Assembly: GCF_037893015.1 (NCBI RefSeq) | Contig: NC_133660.1 | Location: forward strand, 167,278,363-167,342,362 | From: Macrotis lagotis | Lineage: Eukaryota; Chordata; Mammalia; Peramelemorphia; Peramelidae | Direction: 5' to 3' | Length of the DNA stretch: 64,000 nucleotides | Shown: positions 23,465 through 33,249 of the stretch, in pieces | Layout of the letters: each line of letters begins with the position of its first letter | How positions within the stretch are numbered: the stretch's first letter is position 1 | The notes under the pieces: generated by a model | What the model was told of the DNA's origin: nothing | Database searches by the model: none | What the model saw: the letters and a program-made list of their open reading frames with translations, nothing else | Position numbers and translations under genes: made by a program

Positions 23465-23930
23465 ATCATCAGAGAGAGCTAGAGCCAGAAGGGACCTTTA
23501 CAGATTCAAAAATCCAAAGCTTACAGAGTGGAACCAACCTACCCAAGATCATAGTTAGTCAAAGGCAGAACTGGAATTTGAACTCCAGTTCTCTAACCCC
23601 AAATCTGGTGATCTTTGTACCCTACTACACCCCTTCCCTTCCAACAAAGCAGATTGTAAGCTCCTTGCAGAATTTGGACAGTGCCTAGCATGGCACCCTG
23701 AATATCATACCCACTTTATGGTTTGACTGATTTGAAAATGTCTTATTGAAGTCTCATCATAATGTGGATTCAAATGCCTTCTCCAAGCCTTGCTTGCTAT
23801 ATTATGCCAGGCAACTCACTTAACCCCTCTGAGGCTTGGTTTCTTTATCTGTAAAATCAGTGATAATAACATCCCACCCAATTGGGAGGATCAAATGAAT
23901 TAATATCTATAAAGCAAATTTAATCACCAA
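23465..23930. repeat. MIR-type SINE (-), L2 scrap (+), MIR-type SINE (+)
   Basis: About 23465-23640 is a reverse MAR1/MIR copy (GAGCCAGAAGGGACCTTTAC). 23645-23705 keeps an L2 3' scrap (GATTGTAAGCTCCTTGCAGA). 23745-23930 is a forward MIR (GGCAACTCACTTAACCCCTC, ATCTGTAAAATCAGTGATAA). All are old and their ends are approximate. Confidence 0.55.
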
Positions 23931-24059
23931 ATAAAAGAATTTTGAACAAGCTACCAAGTCAGTGTTTGCTTTCTTTTCACTTATGATGATGTTCTAATTA
24001 AAATAATAGCATCCAAGTCATTACTACTACCAAAGAATGCCTTGAGAATTACATCTTTT

Positions 24060-24260
24060 TTCTTGGACTGTTGAAAGGTAGTTTCAGCTGCCTCCTCATT
24101 TTGTTCTCAGGCGACTCCTTCATTGAACTGTGAGCTCCTGGATTGTAGGGACTGAGCTGTTTTGGGGGCTGGGGGGATGCCTTTCTTTTGTATCTATCCC
24201 TAGCACTTAGTCAGTGTTTGGTACATTGAAGGTGCCTAATAAATGATAGATGACTGATTG
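24060..24260 (+). repeat. L2-type 3' end
   Basis: GAACTGTGAGCTCCTGGATT, CTATCCCTAGCACTTAGTCA, GGTGCCTAATAAATGATAGA. Forward L2 3' end, followed by a short MIR-like scrap near 24305-24400 (GGGTTCAAATCCTGTCTGTG). Confidence 0.65.
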
Positions 24261-25374
24261 ACAATCTCAGTCAATCTATCATTCATTAAGAACCTCCTAT
24301 GTATAATAAATAGAGCTGACTTTTGATGAAAGAGGGCCTGGGTTCAAATCCTGTCTGTGACACATTGTCTATTTTGATTCTGAGAAGGTCCTTTCCCTTC
24401 TCAGTGTACCAGGTAAGTCTTGAAAACAAAGCTGCAGGATAGTTACTGATCTACACTGATTGTAGGACTTTCTTTTCTGGGAATTATCAAACCCATTGAA
24501 TTTAGAACTCCAAGTCTTCTTTCTGTCCAATGAAATCCCAGGTCTGGACTCCCCCAGTATCTCATACAATGTCAGCCATTTAAACATTTTTTTTACCAGG
24601 TAGATTGTTAGGTGCTTAAAGACTGAAAATTTTCCATTCTTTTTAAATCTTTTTCTCCCCTTTTTCACTCTGTAGATTTATATTTTAAAAATGACCAAAG
24701 TGTTAGAAGTCTAATACACATTCATAAATTTATCCAAACATGACAATAGAAGCAGAAAATGATACCTTTGCTCATCCCATTAATATGACTGAGCACTTAT
24801 TTCTGCTCATTCTTGACAGATCTTATCCATGATCTATATCATGAACAAGGGATTTTTACATGTCTTTTATGAAAAGTCTTTCTGAAATATTTAAAATGAA
24901 AGTTGGGTATATAAGAAGATAGTCTTCAGTTACTCTTCCCTGTTTTCTTAAACAGAATATATGGAGCATGGAGAGTCACCATTTTAATCATTAATTATTT
25001 TACTGAATTTTATACTGTGGCCTCAGGATCTCTTGAATATGACCTCCAGAGTAAATTGAGGACTGGGGAATCCTCCATGTTTTATGATCACTTGGGCAAT
25101 TTATGATTTTTGTTTCTACATTGAATGTCAAGCTGTCAGTTGTCACTTTCTATTGCTGTCAGTGTGTCTGCTCCCTAGCAACCTACCCTCCCCCTTCTAA
25201 ATTACTGCTTCTAATCTCAGAGAGACTTTAGAAGCTACCTAACCAAGTTCCTTAGAATTTCAGTATCATTTATTCAATCAATGGAAGTCTTTTTTAAGTA
25301 TTTCCTCTATCCCAGGCACTGTGCTAGCCACTAGTGATGAAAAGATGATAAATGAAACAATCTTCATTCTCAAG

Positions 25375-25890
25375 GAGCTTTTTTTTCTTATTTATTTTCC
25401 AATTACATGCAAAGAGTTTTCAACATTCATCCTTTTGCAAGCTTTTGAGTTCCACATTTTTCTACCTCCCTCCCTTCCCACCTCTCTTCCCATGGCAGCA
25501 AATAATTTAAAATGGGTTGTACATATAAAATTAAGTTTAACATATTTCTATATTAGTCAAGCTGTGAAAGAACTAGAACTGAGAGGGAAATAAAACATGA
25601 GAAAGAAAGAAAAAACATAAAAAGTTTTAAAAGGGAACAAATGAACAAAAGAAGTTTTAAAAAGTGAAAGTCTGCTTTACTCTGCATTCAGACTCCATGA
25701 TGGATTTTATTCTGGATGTGGATGGCATTTTCTTAACCTGTCTTTCAGGATTGTCCTTGATCACTGAACTACTGAGAAGAGCTGAATCCATCATAGTTGA
25801 TAATCTCACAGTGTTCTGTTAGTTTATACAATGTTCTCCTGGTTCAGCATCAGTTCATGCAAGTTTTTCCATGTTTTTCTCCATGAAGTC
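25375..25890 (-). repeat. L1 3' UTR fragment
   Basis: Reverse L1 3' end: the pyrimidine tract CTACCTCCCTCCCTTCCCAC, ATGATGGATTTTATTCTGGA, ACTGAGAAGAGCTGAATCCA, TCATAGTTGATAATCTCACA. Ends at about 25885 before the conserved ORF2 tail. Confidence 0.7.
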
Positions 25891-26155
25891 AGAGGAGCTG
25901 GCATTTTAACAATTTGTCTAAAATAGTCTTAAGAGTTTGAGAGTATTTTCTGAGGGTAATGTTCTAAAGCTTTCATGCATAGTTACTGGTATTTGTCTTG
26001 GCTAGCCAGAGTTCTTTTTTATTATTGTCGTTCATGGCTATATTCTGAATCAAAGGAGAGGTAATGAGTGTAAAGCACTATGCAAATTTTAACAATCCTA
26101 TATAAATAGGAGCTCTTCCAGAAGATTTAATTAGATAATAGAAGTACCTAAGTAT

Positions 26156-26156
<1 letters not shown>

Positions 26157-26188
<32 letters not shown>

Positions 26189-26204
26189 ATACATATATAT
26201 ATAT
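26157..26204. repeat. (TA)n microsatellite
   Basis: A run of alternating T and A with GTATGTATATAC interruptions. No gene; the open frame on the minus strand across it is accidental. Confidence 0.85.
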
Positions 26205-26406
26205 AAAATCTTGTATCTCATTAGTTTTCTTTTTAGAGTTATTGCTTTTAGGATATTTTCACTAATTTGACTAATTCTTTCCCCAACTTGTAATGGCACA
26301 TACAAACAGACTCCAAGACATACATGCATGGCTCTCTTCAAAATTCTTATTGATTACTGAAATTTATTAGATTATTTCCCACTCTAGCTTAATTTGATGG
26401 ATACAA

Positions 26407-26407
<1 letters not shown>

Positions 26408-26484
<77 letters not shown>
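26408..26484. repeat. (CT)n microsatellite forming the polypyrimidine tract of an ATP10D exon
   Basis: About 38 CT units, interrupted by a single A near 26470, end only 13 bases before the acceptor AG of the exon at 26498. In the coding direction the repeat is pyrimidine-rich, so it extends the 3' splice-site polypyrimidine tract to roughly 90 bases. Confidence 0.95.
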
Positions 26485-26486
<2 letters not shown>

Positions 26487-26497
26487 GCCTCTTTAAG

Positions 26498-26783
26498 GAA
26501 GCCTATGAGATGTTGATGAATAAGGTATTAGAAGAACTTAAGAAAGATATTCAAAGTCCTCCAAATGTCCAGTCTTCCGGCACTCACATTCCTCAATTTC
26601 GAGTTGGACTCATTATCACTGGGAAAACATTAGAGTTTGCACTGCAGGATAGTCTGCAGAGTCAGTTTCTAGAACTCACTGGATTGTGCCAAGCTGTTGT
26701 CTGCTGCCGAGCAACACCCCTGCAGAAAAGTGAAGTGGTAAAATTAGTACGAAATCAACTCAAAGTGATGACCTTGGCTGTTG
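26498..26783 (+). CDS. ATP10D: ATP10D exon, P-domain loop and CCRATPLQK motif (on reversed block)
   Basis: The acceptor is CTTTAAG at 26495-26497 and the donor is GTTG|GTGAGT at 26783/26784. It encodes EAYEMLMNKVLEELKKDIQS, a variable linker, then VGLIITGKTLEFALQDSLQS, LTGLCQAVVCCRATPLQKSE and VVKLVRNQLKVMTLAV, ending one base into a G codon. LIITG-L-FAL and CCR-TPLQK are the diagnostic P4-ATPase P-domain motifs; they follow the nucleotide-binding domain. In human ATP10D the start aligns with the KD-CGMLM stretch, so everything between exon 3 and this point is missing. It lies on the plus strand, opposite to every exon outside the block. The sequence is intact, arguing for recent or artefactual reversal. 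Confidence 0.95.
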
Positions 26784-27022
26784 GTGAGTATAGGCATCAT
26801 TATGCATTTTGTCCCCCTTAATTTTTGTGACAAGATCTTAATTTCTCCATTTGGGTGATTTTTCTTCCATAGGATTTGAGAAAAGTGGGATAAGCAGGGA
26901 AGGGATTTATTTATCATAATCAGTAAAGATTTCCTAATTCATAACTTTCCACATCTGAAGTTATATTATTATCCCTTCTTTTTAATGCATCCTCTCTCCC
27001 ATATCCAATTGACCCTGGGAAG

Positions 27023-27099
27023 GTGATGGAGCCAATGATGTTAGTATGATACAAGTTGCTGACATTGGAGTAGGAATTTCAGGCCAAGAAGGCATGCAG
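27023..27099 (+). CDS. ATP10D: ATP10D exon, GDGANDV hinge motif (on reversed block)
   Basis: This exon is 77 nt. The acceptor is GGGAAG at 27021-27022 and the donor is CAG|GTTAGT at 27099/27100. With the carried-over G it encodes [20 protein letters not shown] then GQEGMQ. GDGANDV is the invariant P-type ATPase hinge, which coordinates Mg2+ and closes the P domain. Phase (1 in, 0 out) matches the exon before it (26783) and the exon that should follow, AVMASDF at 16927 on the other strand. Twenty bases after the donor lies a (TG)n repeat. Confidence 0.96.
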
Positions 27100-27111
27100 G
27101 TTAGTGAATAA

Positions 27112-27114
<3 letters not shown>

Positions 27115-27153
<39 letters not shown>

Positions 27154-27163
27154 TGTGTGTGTG
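27115..27163. repeat. (TG)n microsatellite just after a 5' splice site
   Basis: About 24 TG units with one TT interruption, starting about 16 bases downstream of the exon donor at 27099. In the transcript this is a UG-repeat, a known binding sequence of CELF proteins and TDP-43. An effect on splicing is inference only. Confidence 0.9.
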
Positions 27164-27174
27164 AAAGTCCCTAT

Positions 27175-27520
27175 GACCTCTTGAAACTACTACTTCCCAA
27201 ATCCAAAGTCTTCTCTGTGTAATCCATGAATTTTGGTATGTTGTATCATTGTTGTCATTCTCTTTAATGAAATTATTGATCAGTTCTGTGGTTTGAGCTT
27301 GACCCACTCTTTCTTTAGGATTAAATTTTTTAGTTTCCAATAAATTTTCTGTTATCTTTTCATGACCTTTTATAGAATATATTTTTCATTGCATCATGAT
27401 CTGAAAAAGATACATTTAATATTTTTTCCTTGTGGTGTGTTTATGCCCTAATATATGATCAATTTTTGTGTAGATGAGGTCTTCTCTGTGGCAAAATCTC
27501 AGCAGAAGAAAGAACCCTAA
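27175..27520 (-). repeat. L1 ORF2 fragment
   Basis: Reverse L1 ORF2 matter: GTTCTGTGGTTTGAGCTTGA, TGCATCATGATCTGAAAAAG, ATGCCCTAATATATGATCAA, AGATGAGGTCTTCTCTGTGG. Same region as the start of the fragment at 29845, implying two copies of the same L1 segment within 3 kb. Confidence 0.6.
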
Positions 27521-27756
27521 ATTACCAGAAGGGATACTAAGAGTGTAATTCAAAACTATATTGCTGATTGCTACAATCAAATAATTTCATTCTGCCTGAA
27601 TATCTTTCTCTTTTTATTTTTTAAGATTTTTTTATAATGACCTTGAAAAACTCAACAAACATAAACATTTCCATATTCAAAGGTCAGGTTTTTAAAAAAG
27701 ATTATGTAACTATGGATTTTTATATACATTATTTTTATAGCTCTCTATGGAACTTT

Positions 27757-27906
27757 TTTTTTAGATTTTTGCAAGGCAAATGGGGTTAAGTGGCTTGCCC
27801 AAGGCCACACATGTAGGTAATTATTAAGTGTCTGAGACCGGATTTAAACCCAGGTACTCCTGACTCCAAGGCCGGTGTTTTATCCATTATGCCACCTAGC
27901 CGCCCC
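27757..27906 (-). repeat. WSINE-type SINE
   Basis: Full-length reverse copy from its T-tail through GCAAGGCAAATGGGGTTAAG to CCACCTAGCCGCCCC. A nearly perfect target duplication, TATGGAACTTTT on the left and TATTGAACTTTT on the right, flanks it. Confidence 0.92.
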
Positions 27907-27929
27907 TTTATTGAACTTTTTATACCATA

Positions 27930-28350
27930 TTTTATTTTTTCCAATTACATTTTAAAAATTTTTAAACTTTTTTTTAAAGTTTTGAGTCCAAATTCAATCT
28001 CTCTCTCTCTCTCTCTCTGCTCCTTAAGATAGTAAGCAATCCAATATAGTTTATACATGTGCAGTCATGTTAAACATTTCCATATTAATCATTTTGTGCA
28101 AGAAGACTCAAATAAAAAAGTGAAAGAAAGAGGAAAAATATAATGCTTAGTCTGTATACAGAGAATTTCAATTCTTTCTCTGGAGGAAAATGGTATGCTT
28201 CATCGATGACTCCTTTGAGATTGTCCTGGATCATTGTATTGCTGAGAATAGCTAAGTCATTCGCAATTCTTCATCAAACAATATTGCTGTTGCTGTGTAC
28301 AACATTATTCTGATTCTGCTCATATCAGTTCATATAAGTCTTTCCAAGAG
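27930..28350 (-). repeat. L1 3' UTR fragment
   Basis: Reverse L1 3' matter with a (CT)n run at 28000-28018, TTCTTTCTCTGGAGGAAAAT, ATTGCTGAGAATAGCTAAGT and CATATAAGTCTTTCCAAGAG. The 27757 SINE is inserted just beside it. Confidence 0.65.
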
Positions 28351-28439
28351 GTAATATATTTCTCTTTTCAACTTGGAAGAAATATTTTGAAAGTGAATGC
28401 TCTGTAAGTATGTCATTAAGAATCATGAAGTTTGCGGGG

Positions 28440-28800
28440 TGGGGGCAGCATCTAGCTGGCACAGTGTATAGAGTACCAGTCCTGGAGTCAGGGTCTCAGA
28501 CACTTTATACTCTACTTAGTTGTATGACCTTAACCCCAATGCCTTATAAAACAAACCAACCATAAAAAAAAGAATCATGAAGTTCCTTCTGTATGCAACC
28601 ACTATGATGAGGGAAACTCCAATGAGTAAAACAGATTTACTTCTAATATAATTAATGTTGAGCTGTCTAGATCACTGAAGGTTGAATGACTTACCTGGGA
28701 TTACAAAGTCATCATGTATCAGAGAAGGGATTTAAACCCAGGTATTCCTGACTCCGAGGGAAACTATCTATCAATAATGCCACCTTGTTCCATTAGAGTT
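28440..28800. repeat. SINE (+) followed by MIR-like SINE (-)
   Basis: 28440-28570 is a shortened forward SINE (CTAGCTGGCACAGTGTATAG, then GTATGACCTTAACCCCAATG, missing the box-B region). 28660-28795 is a reverse tRNA-SINE (GGATTTAAACCCAGGTATTC, TAATGCCACCTTGTTCC). Confidence 0.65.
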
Positions 28801-29319
28801 TATGATGACTAACTTCATGATAGTTTTTTGATTCAAAGGGTACAAAAATCTGTGCTACATCAGAGAAAAAAGTAACAACTGTAAAGGATTCTTAGTATGT
28901 CAACCATGATAATTCTCCATCAAAAATGTTGTTTTGAGATGGAGCCAATGTGTTGATTTGTTTTGTTGAATCATACCTATTTTTTTTTAAATAAAGGAGG
29001 TCTTCTCATTAGGGATCCAACCTTCTAAACTATACTAATCCTTATGTTTATTTGTTGCTTTTAGCTCATTTCTTCTGTTTCATTCAAAACTCCCAATAGC
29101 ACAGTGAAGAAGATAGCAATGGGGTGTATCCTCATTTTGCTGATGGCAAAAAAAAGATGTAATTGTAAGTGGTAAAGGACAAAGTAAAAAATATTACTTT
29201 GTGCCATCTCTGCACTTAATTTAATTAAATTGTGTGTTTTTAAAATAATTCTCTTGATTCTCATTTTTCTTTACATATCTATCACTGCCTACAAATCACA
29301 ACCATTATCCCTAATTAGA

Positions 29320-29550
29320 CACATTCATTTTTAAAAAATTTTTAATTCAGCAAAACAAGTTAATACATTGGCCATATCTGAGAAATCATATCTCATTCTG
29401 TATCTCTAGCCCATCACCTCTGTGTTAAGTGGTGAGTTTTATTTTGTCAGTAGTCCTTGGCCATCATAATCATTCTGTTCTTTGAGTAAAGTCTAGAGGT
29501 CTTTCAAGTGTTTTTCTTTTCATTATTATTTTACTTATCATATAAATTGT
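29320..29550 (-). repeat. possible L1-type 3' fragment
   Basis: GCAAAACAAGTTAATACATT, TGAGAAATCATATCTCATTC and TCTGTATCTCTAGCCCATCA resemble the 3' UTR of a second L1 subfamily read in reverse. No conserved coding part is present, so the call is weak. Confidence 0.35.
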
Positions 29551-29844
29551 TTTGACTTGGCAAAGAAGACAAAAACAGAAAACAATATTGGCCCTAATGT
29601 TAGACAACACAGAGAAAAGCAAAACTGCCTAGGGCACTCCAGTACCTAGTTGACTTTGAATTTCTAATACAGTCATTTAGTCAGCTCTGGGCCCATCTAG
29701 TTGTATTATCATCTAGTTCACATCTCTCCATCCTTTCCAGAGGAATAATGTAAGATACTTCATCAAATGTTTTCTACAATCCAGGCAACTCTATAATACT
29801 CCCCACTCAACTAGATCAATAATGCTTCCCAAAATGGTTATCTG

Positions 29845-30460
29845 GAATGTTGTTTTCTAATGCCCTAGTACATGGTCAATTTTTGTATAAGTGCCATGTA
29901 CTGCAGAGAAAAAGGTATATTCCTTTCTATCCCCATTCAGTTTCCTCCATAAGTCTATCATATCTAGTTTTTCTGACAATCTATTTACCTACTTAACTTC
30001 TTTCCTGTTTATTTTATGATTCCATTTATCTAGATCTGAGAGGAGGAGGTTGAGGTCTCCCACTAGTAGAGTTTCTATTTATGTCTTCCTGTAGTTCTTT
30101 CAGCTTCTCCTCTAAGAATTTGGTTGCTATCCCATTGGGTGCATATATATTCAGTATTGAAATCACTTTATTGTCTATGGTACCTTTTAGGAGGATACAG
30201 TTTCCTTCCTTGTCTCTTTTAATGCTATCTATTTTTGCAGCTGCTTTGTCTGAGATAAGGATTGCTACCCCTGCTTTTTTCACTTCAGCTGAAGCAAAAT
30301 ATATTTTGTTCCAACCTTTTATTCTATATGTATCTCTCTGCTTCAAATGAGCTTCTTGTAAGCAGCATATTGTAGGATTCTGGTTTTTAATTCACTCTGC
30401 TATTTGCTTACGTTTTAAGGGAGAGTTCATCCCTGAAATGTTGTTTTCTGGATGAAGACA
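29845..30460 (-). repeat. L1 ORF2 endonuclease-domain fragment
   Basis: The minus-strand frame at 30346-30026 encodes an L1 apurinic-like endonuclease piece: GWNKIYFASAEVKKAGVAIL, ISDKA, then NIYAPNGIATKFLEEKLKEL. The motif AGVAILIS and the NIYAPN block are typical of the ORF2 N-terminus. Sequence down to 29845 continues the same reading direction (TAATGCCCTAGTACATGGTC) into the region before the RT domain. It is a fragment with no start and a stop, so not an active element. Confidence 0.85.
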
Positions 30461-30954
30461 TGTTAATACTTTATAATCACTGAAAATTTTAAATGACTTG
30501 CCCATTCTCAATGTTTTAAATATTCACTAGCCAATTCTTTAATAATGTTTCAGATTAATCTCATTATCCTATGGTTTGCAGATTATGTTCTATCTTTTTT
30601 TATAAAAAATTGAATGACATTTGCCCTTTTCTAATGCTGACGTACCTTTCCATTCTCCATTCTTTCAATACATGAGGTTATAGTTCATCTTGGCTGGGTG
30701 ATTTGAATTCATCAAGAGCAACTAGGTGAGGTGCTCTCTTATTCTTTCCCTGCATATCTTGGGAATCAACTCCCTATTAGTCATTTTTTCCCATTATTTA
30801 TGTTACAAATTATCCTTTGCAAAAAAAAAACCCAAACAGAAAAAGCAATATAAAAACCAAACAGTTCTTTCTCCCATCACTTGTCATTGTCTTTACTCCT
30901 CCAAGAAACAGTCCAGTCTCATCTTTAATCTTCCTCTGTTCCACAAGTTGGGTT

Positions 30955-31110
30955 TTTTTTAGGGTTTTTTTTTGCAAGGCAAATGGGGTTAAGTGACTTG
31001 CCCAAGGCCACATAGCTAGGTAATTATTAAGTGTCTGAGACCGGATTTGAACTCAGGTACTCCCTGACTCCAGGGCCGGTGCTTTATACACTGCACCACC
31101 TAGCAGCCCT
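30955..31110 (-). repeat. WSINE-type SINE
   Basis: Full-length reverse copy (TTTGCAAGGCAAATGGGGTT to CACCTAGCAGCCC). Flanked by TGTTCCACAAGTTG at the left and TGTTCCAAAAGTTG at the right, a one-mismatch duplication. Confidence 0.92.
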
Positions 31111-31133
31111 GTTCCAAAAGTTGTTTATAAATG

Positions 31134-31400
31134 AAGGGGCAGCTAGGAAGTGCAGTGGAGCACTGGCCTTAAGAGTCAGGAGGGCAGGAGTTCAAATGTG
31201 ACTTCAGACACATAACACTTACTGGTTTGGGCAAATCATTTAACCTTGATTGCCTCGTATCCAGGACCATCTCCAGTCATCCTGATTCATTTCTGGCCAC
31301 TGGACCCAGATGGCTCCAGAGGAAAAAGTGAGACAGGTGACTTAGCACAGCACCCCCTCACTCAAATCCAGTTCATGTGCTTGTCATGTCACTTTGGCAG
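31134..31400 (+). repeat. long composite SINE running into the sequence gap
   Basis: Forward copy: GGGGCAGCTAGGAAGTGCAG, GTTCAAATGTGACTTCAGAC, TGGCCACTGGACCCAGATGG and ACAGCACCCCCTCACTCAAA, up to the first N. Its last 69 bases also occur inverted at 21986-22054, where they continue into unique sequence. The copy is therefore probably complete once the reversed block is turned round. Confidence 0.9.
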
Positions 31401-31432
31401 NNNNNNNNNNNNNNNNNNNNNNNNNNNNNNNN
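31401..31432. other. assembly gap of 32 N
   Basis: The only ambiguous bases in the window. Both edges are inside SINE sequence (composite SINE on the left, reverse WSINE on the right). In the corrected layout the missing middle exons of ATP10D would fall here, so 32 bases cannot be the true size. Confidence 0.97.
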
Positions 31433-31502
31433 TGTCTGAGGTCAGATTTGACATCAGGAAGCAGGCACAACTCTCTATTCATTATGCCATGTAACTGCCC
31501 CA
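31433..31502 (-). repeat. partial SINE at the right edge of the gap
   Basis: Reverse copy retaining only the 5' half: TGTCTGAGGTCAGATTTGAC, then TTCATTATGCCATGTAACTG. The remainder lies in the gap. Confidence 0.8.
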
Positions 31503-31729
31503 TAGATTCAGAAACACATAACATCACAAATAGGTTTGAGTCATGAGTTTCAGGATTTAGTGGTAGATTTGCTGTTTCTCTAGAAATTCTAAATTGAACC
31601 AGCAATTACAGGACTATGCACATAATAGGGATTTATGTGTTTTTCAAATTAATGAGTGTTCTATTCTTGTAAAAAAAAACCTTCATTAGATGCTAACATG
31701 TTAATTAGCTTTCATCCTAGATTTCTCCT

Positions 31730-32800
31730 TACCTAAATTCCTTTAAAAAGTCATCTCTAATTAACATCTCCATTTCCTTTCTTCTCATTTTGTTCTAAAT
31801 TGGTAGCATCTTCAGCTTCATCATTCAATTAAAACTGCTCTCCCCAAAGTTAACTATGATTTCTTTATCCCTATATCTAATTATCTCTTTTCAGCCCTCA
31901 TCCTTTTTGACCTCTTTGTAGTATTTAATCTCATTAATGATCTTCTCTTTCTGGATACTCTTTCCTTATTGAATTTTTGCAACACCAGTTTCTCCTGGTT
32001 TTCTTCCTACCTATTTGAATAACCCTTCTGAACTCTGGCTGCATCTTCATCTATCAAATACACACTAACTGTGGGAGTCTCCTAAGGCTATGCTCTTGGT
32101 CTCCCCATTTCTCTTTAAATTTTGTCACTTGATGATCTCATTAGCTCCCATGGGATTTCAGTATCTTTTCAATGCAGATAATTTCTAGGTTTATTTATCC
32201 TGCCCTCTTTTCTCTCCTGAGAGAGAACATGAATTGCCTGTTAGATCTTTTGAGCATTTTGTAAATATCTAAACTCAACATATCTAAGAGAAAATCTGTT
32301 ACAGCTCTCCCTCAATCCTCCTCTCTTCTGAGTTTCCCTACCTCCATCTTCCTAGCCACCCCAAGCTTATAATATTAGTTTTCTCAACTATTTTCATTCA
32401 CCTATCTAATCAGTTACCAAATCTTGTAATTTCTTTTCTTTTACATCTCTAATATATGTCCCATCTTACATTCTATTTCTCACCATGCTCTCTACAATCC
32501 AGTCATACTGGCCTATTCTGCCTGGTATGTTTTTCCTCCCATTTCCATGTCTTAGAATTCTTGGCTTCTTTAAAAGACTCAGTTCAAGTTCAAATTATTG
32601 TAGAAGACCTTTCCTGTTCTCTCCCTCCCCCAAACTGCTTCTATCATTTCTTTCTAAGGATACCTTTTAACTATTCTGCATTCACCTTACCTATCTTTTT
32701 AGTGTGGTTTGTTGATTTTCTTTCTATTCCTAGTGCTTAGCATGGTGTCCGGCAGAGAGCCAGCATTCAATAAATGCTTACTAATTTATTGGCTAAAATC
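31730..32800 (+). repeat. L2-type LINE 3' region
   Basis: Long forward L2-like stretch: CTCAACATATCTAAGAGAAA, CAGTTACCAAATCTTGTAAT, TTAGAATTCTTGGCTTCTTT, ending GCATGGTGTCCGGCAGAGAG and CAATAAATGCTTACTAATT. Frames at 32456-32740 and 32485-32670 are remnants of ORF2 or chance. Confidence 0.7.
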
Positions 32801-33182
32801 CAGATTCCAGTTAATGAATTTAGTTAACCAGTTAGCCATAATAAACTGGAGATAACTAGAAAAGCAAACAAAACTTTTTGTTATTACCACTGCATATTAA
32901 CAACATCTGAGACTATTAGCTTTTAGTATTGAAAACTGAGGGTGATACCAAAGAGTTTTTGGATAGGCATAGCAAATGATTCTGAAAATTGTAATTTTTA
33001 AATTCAATTCTCACTTCGCCATCACTTTCTTAAGTCTAAACAAGTCTAAAACAATAAAACAAACCCTGATTACTTTGTGGATTTCCAAGGTGGATTTCCA
33101 ATGCTCACACTGAAAAGTGAACAACTGGCTTTTTCCAACCTTGTACTTTGCAGGTTATAACATACCCTTGGTATATACATAC

Positions 33183-33247
<65 letters not shown>
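33183..33247. repeat. (TA)n microsatellite
   Basis: About 32 perfect TA units abutting the T-tail of the WSINE at 33248. Probably grew from, or at, the SINE insertion point. Open frames of repeated I and Y residues across it are artefacts. Confidence 0.95.

Positions 33248-33249
<2 letters not shown>

Larger units (their letters stand above)
22055..31400 (-). other. block in reversed orientation relative to ATP10D
   Basis: All ATP10D exons outside this block read on the minus strand, but the two inside it (26498-26783 and 27023-27099) read on the plus strand. The block is bounded by the 69-base inverted repeat at its left join and by the N gap at its right end. Turning it round puts the GDGANDV exon next to the AVMASDF exon (16927), makes the SINE at 31134-31400 continuous with 21985 and below, and leaves 22055 facing the N gap. 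An assembly error is the simplest reading; a true inversion polymorphism is the alternative. Confidence 0.85.

Noticed and set aside
24369-24668. 99-codon basic frame on the minus strand
   Set aside because: No homology that I recognise, lies in intronic repeat-rich DNA, no splice-compatible flanks matching ATP10D.
26078-26341. 87-codon frame on the minus strand near 26.2 kb
   Set aside because: Runs through a (TA)n repeat and lies in an ATP10D intron; no conserved motif.
31246-31605. Frames crossing the N gap on both strands
   Set aside because: They translate SINE sequence on either side of unknown bases and carry X residues.
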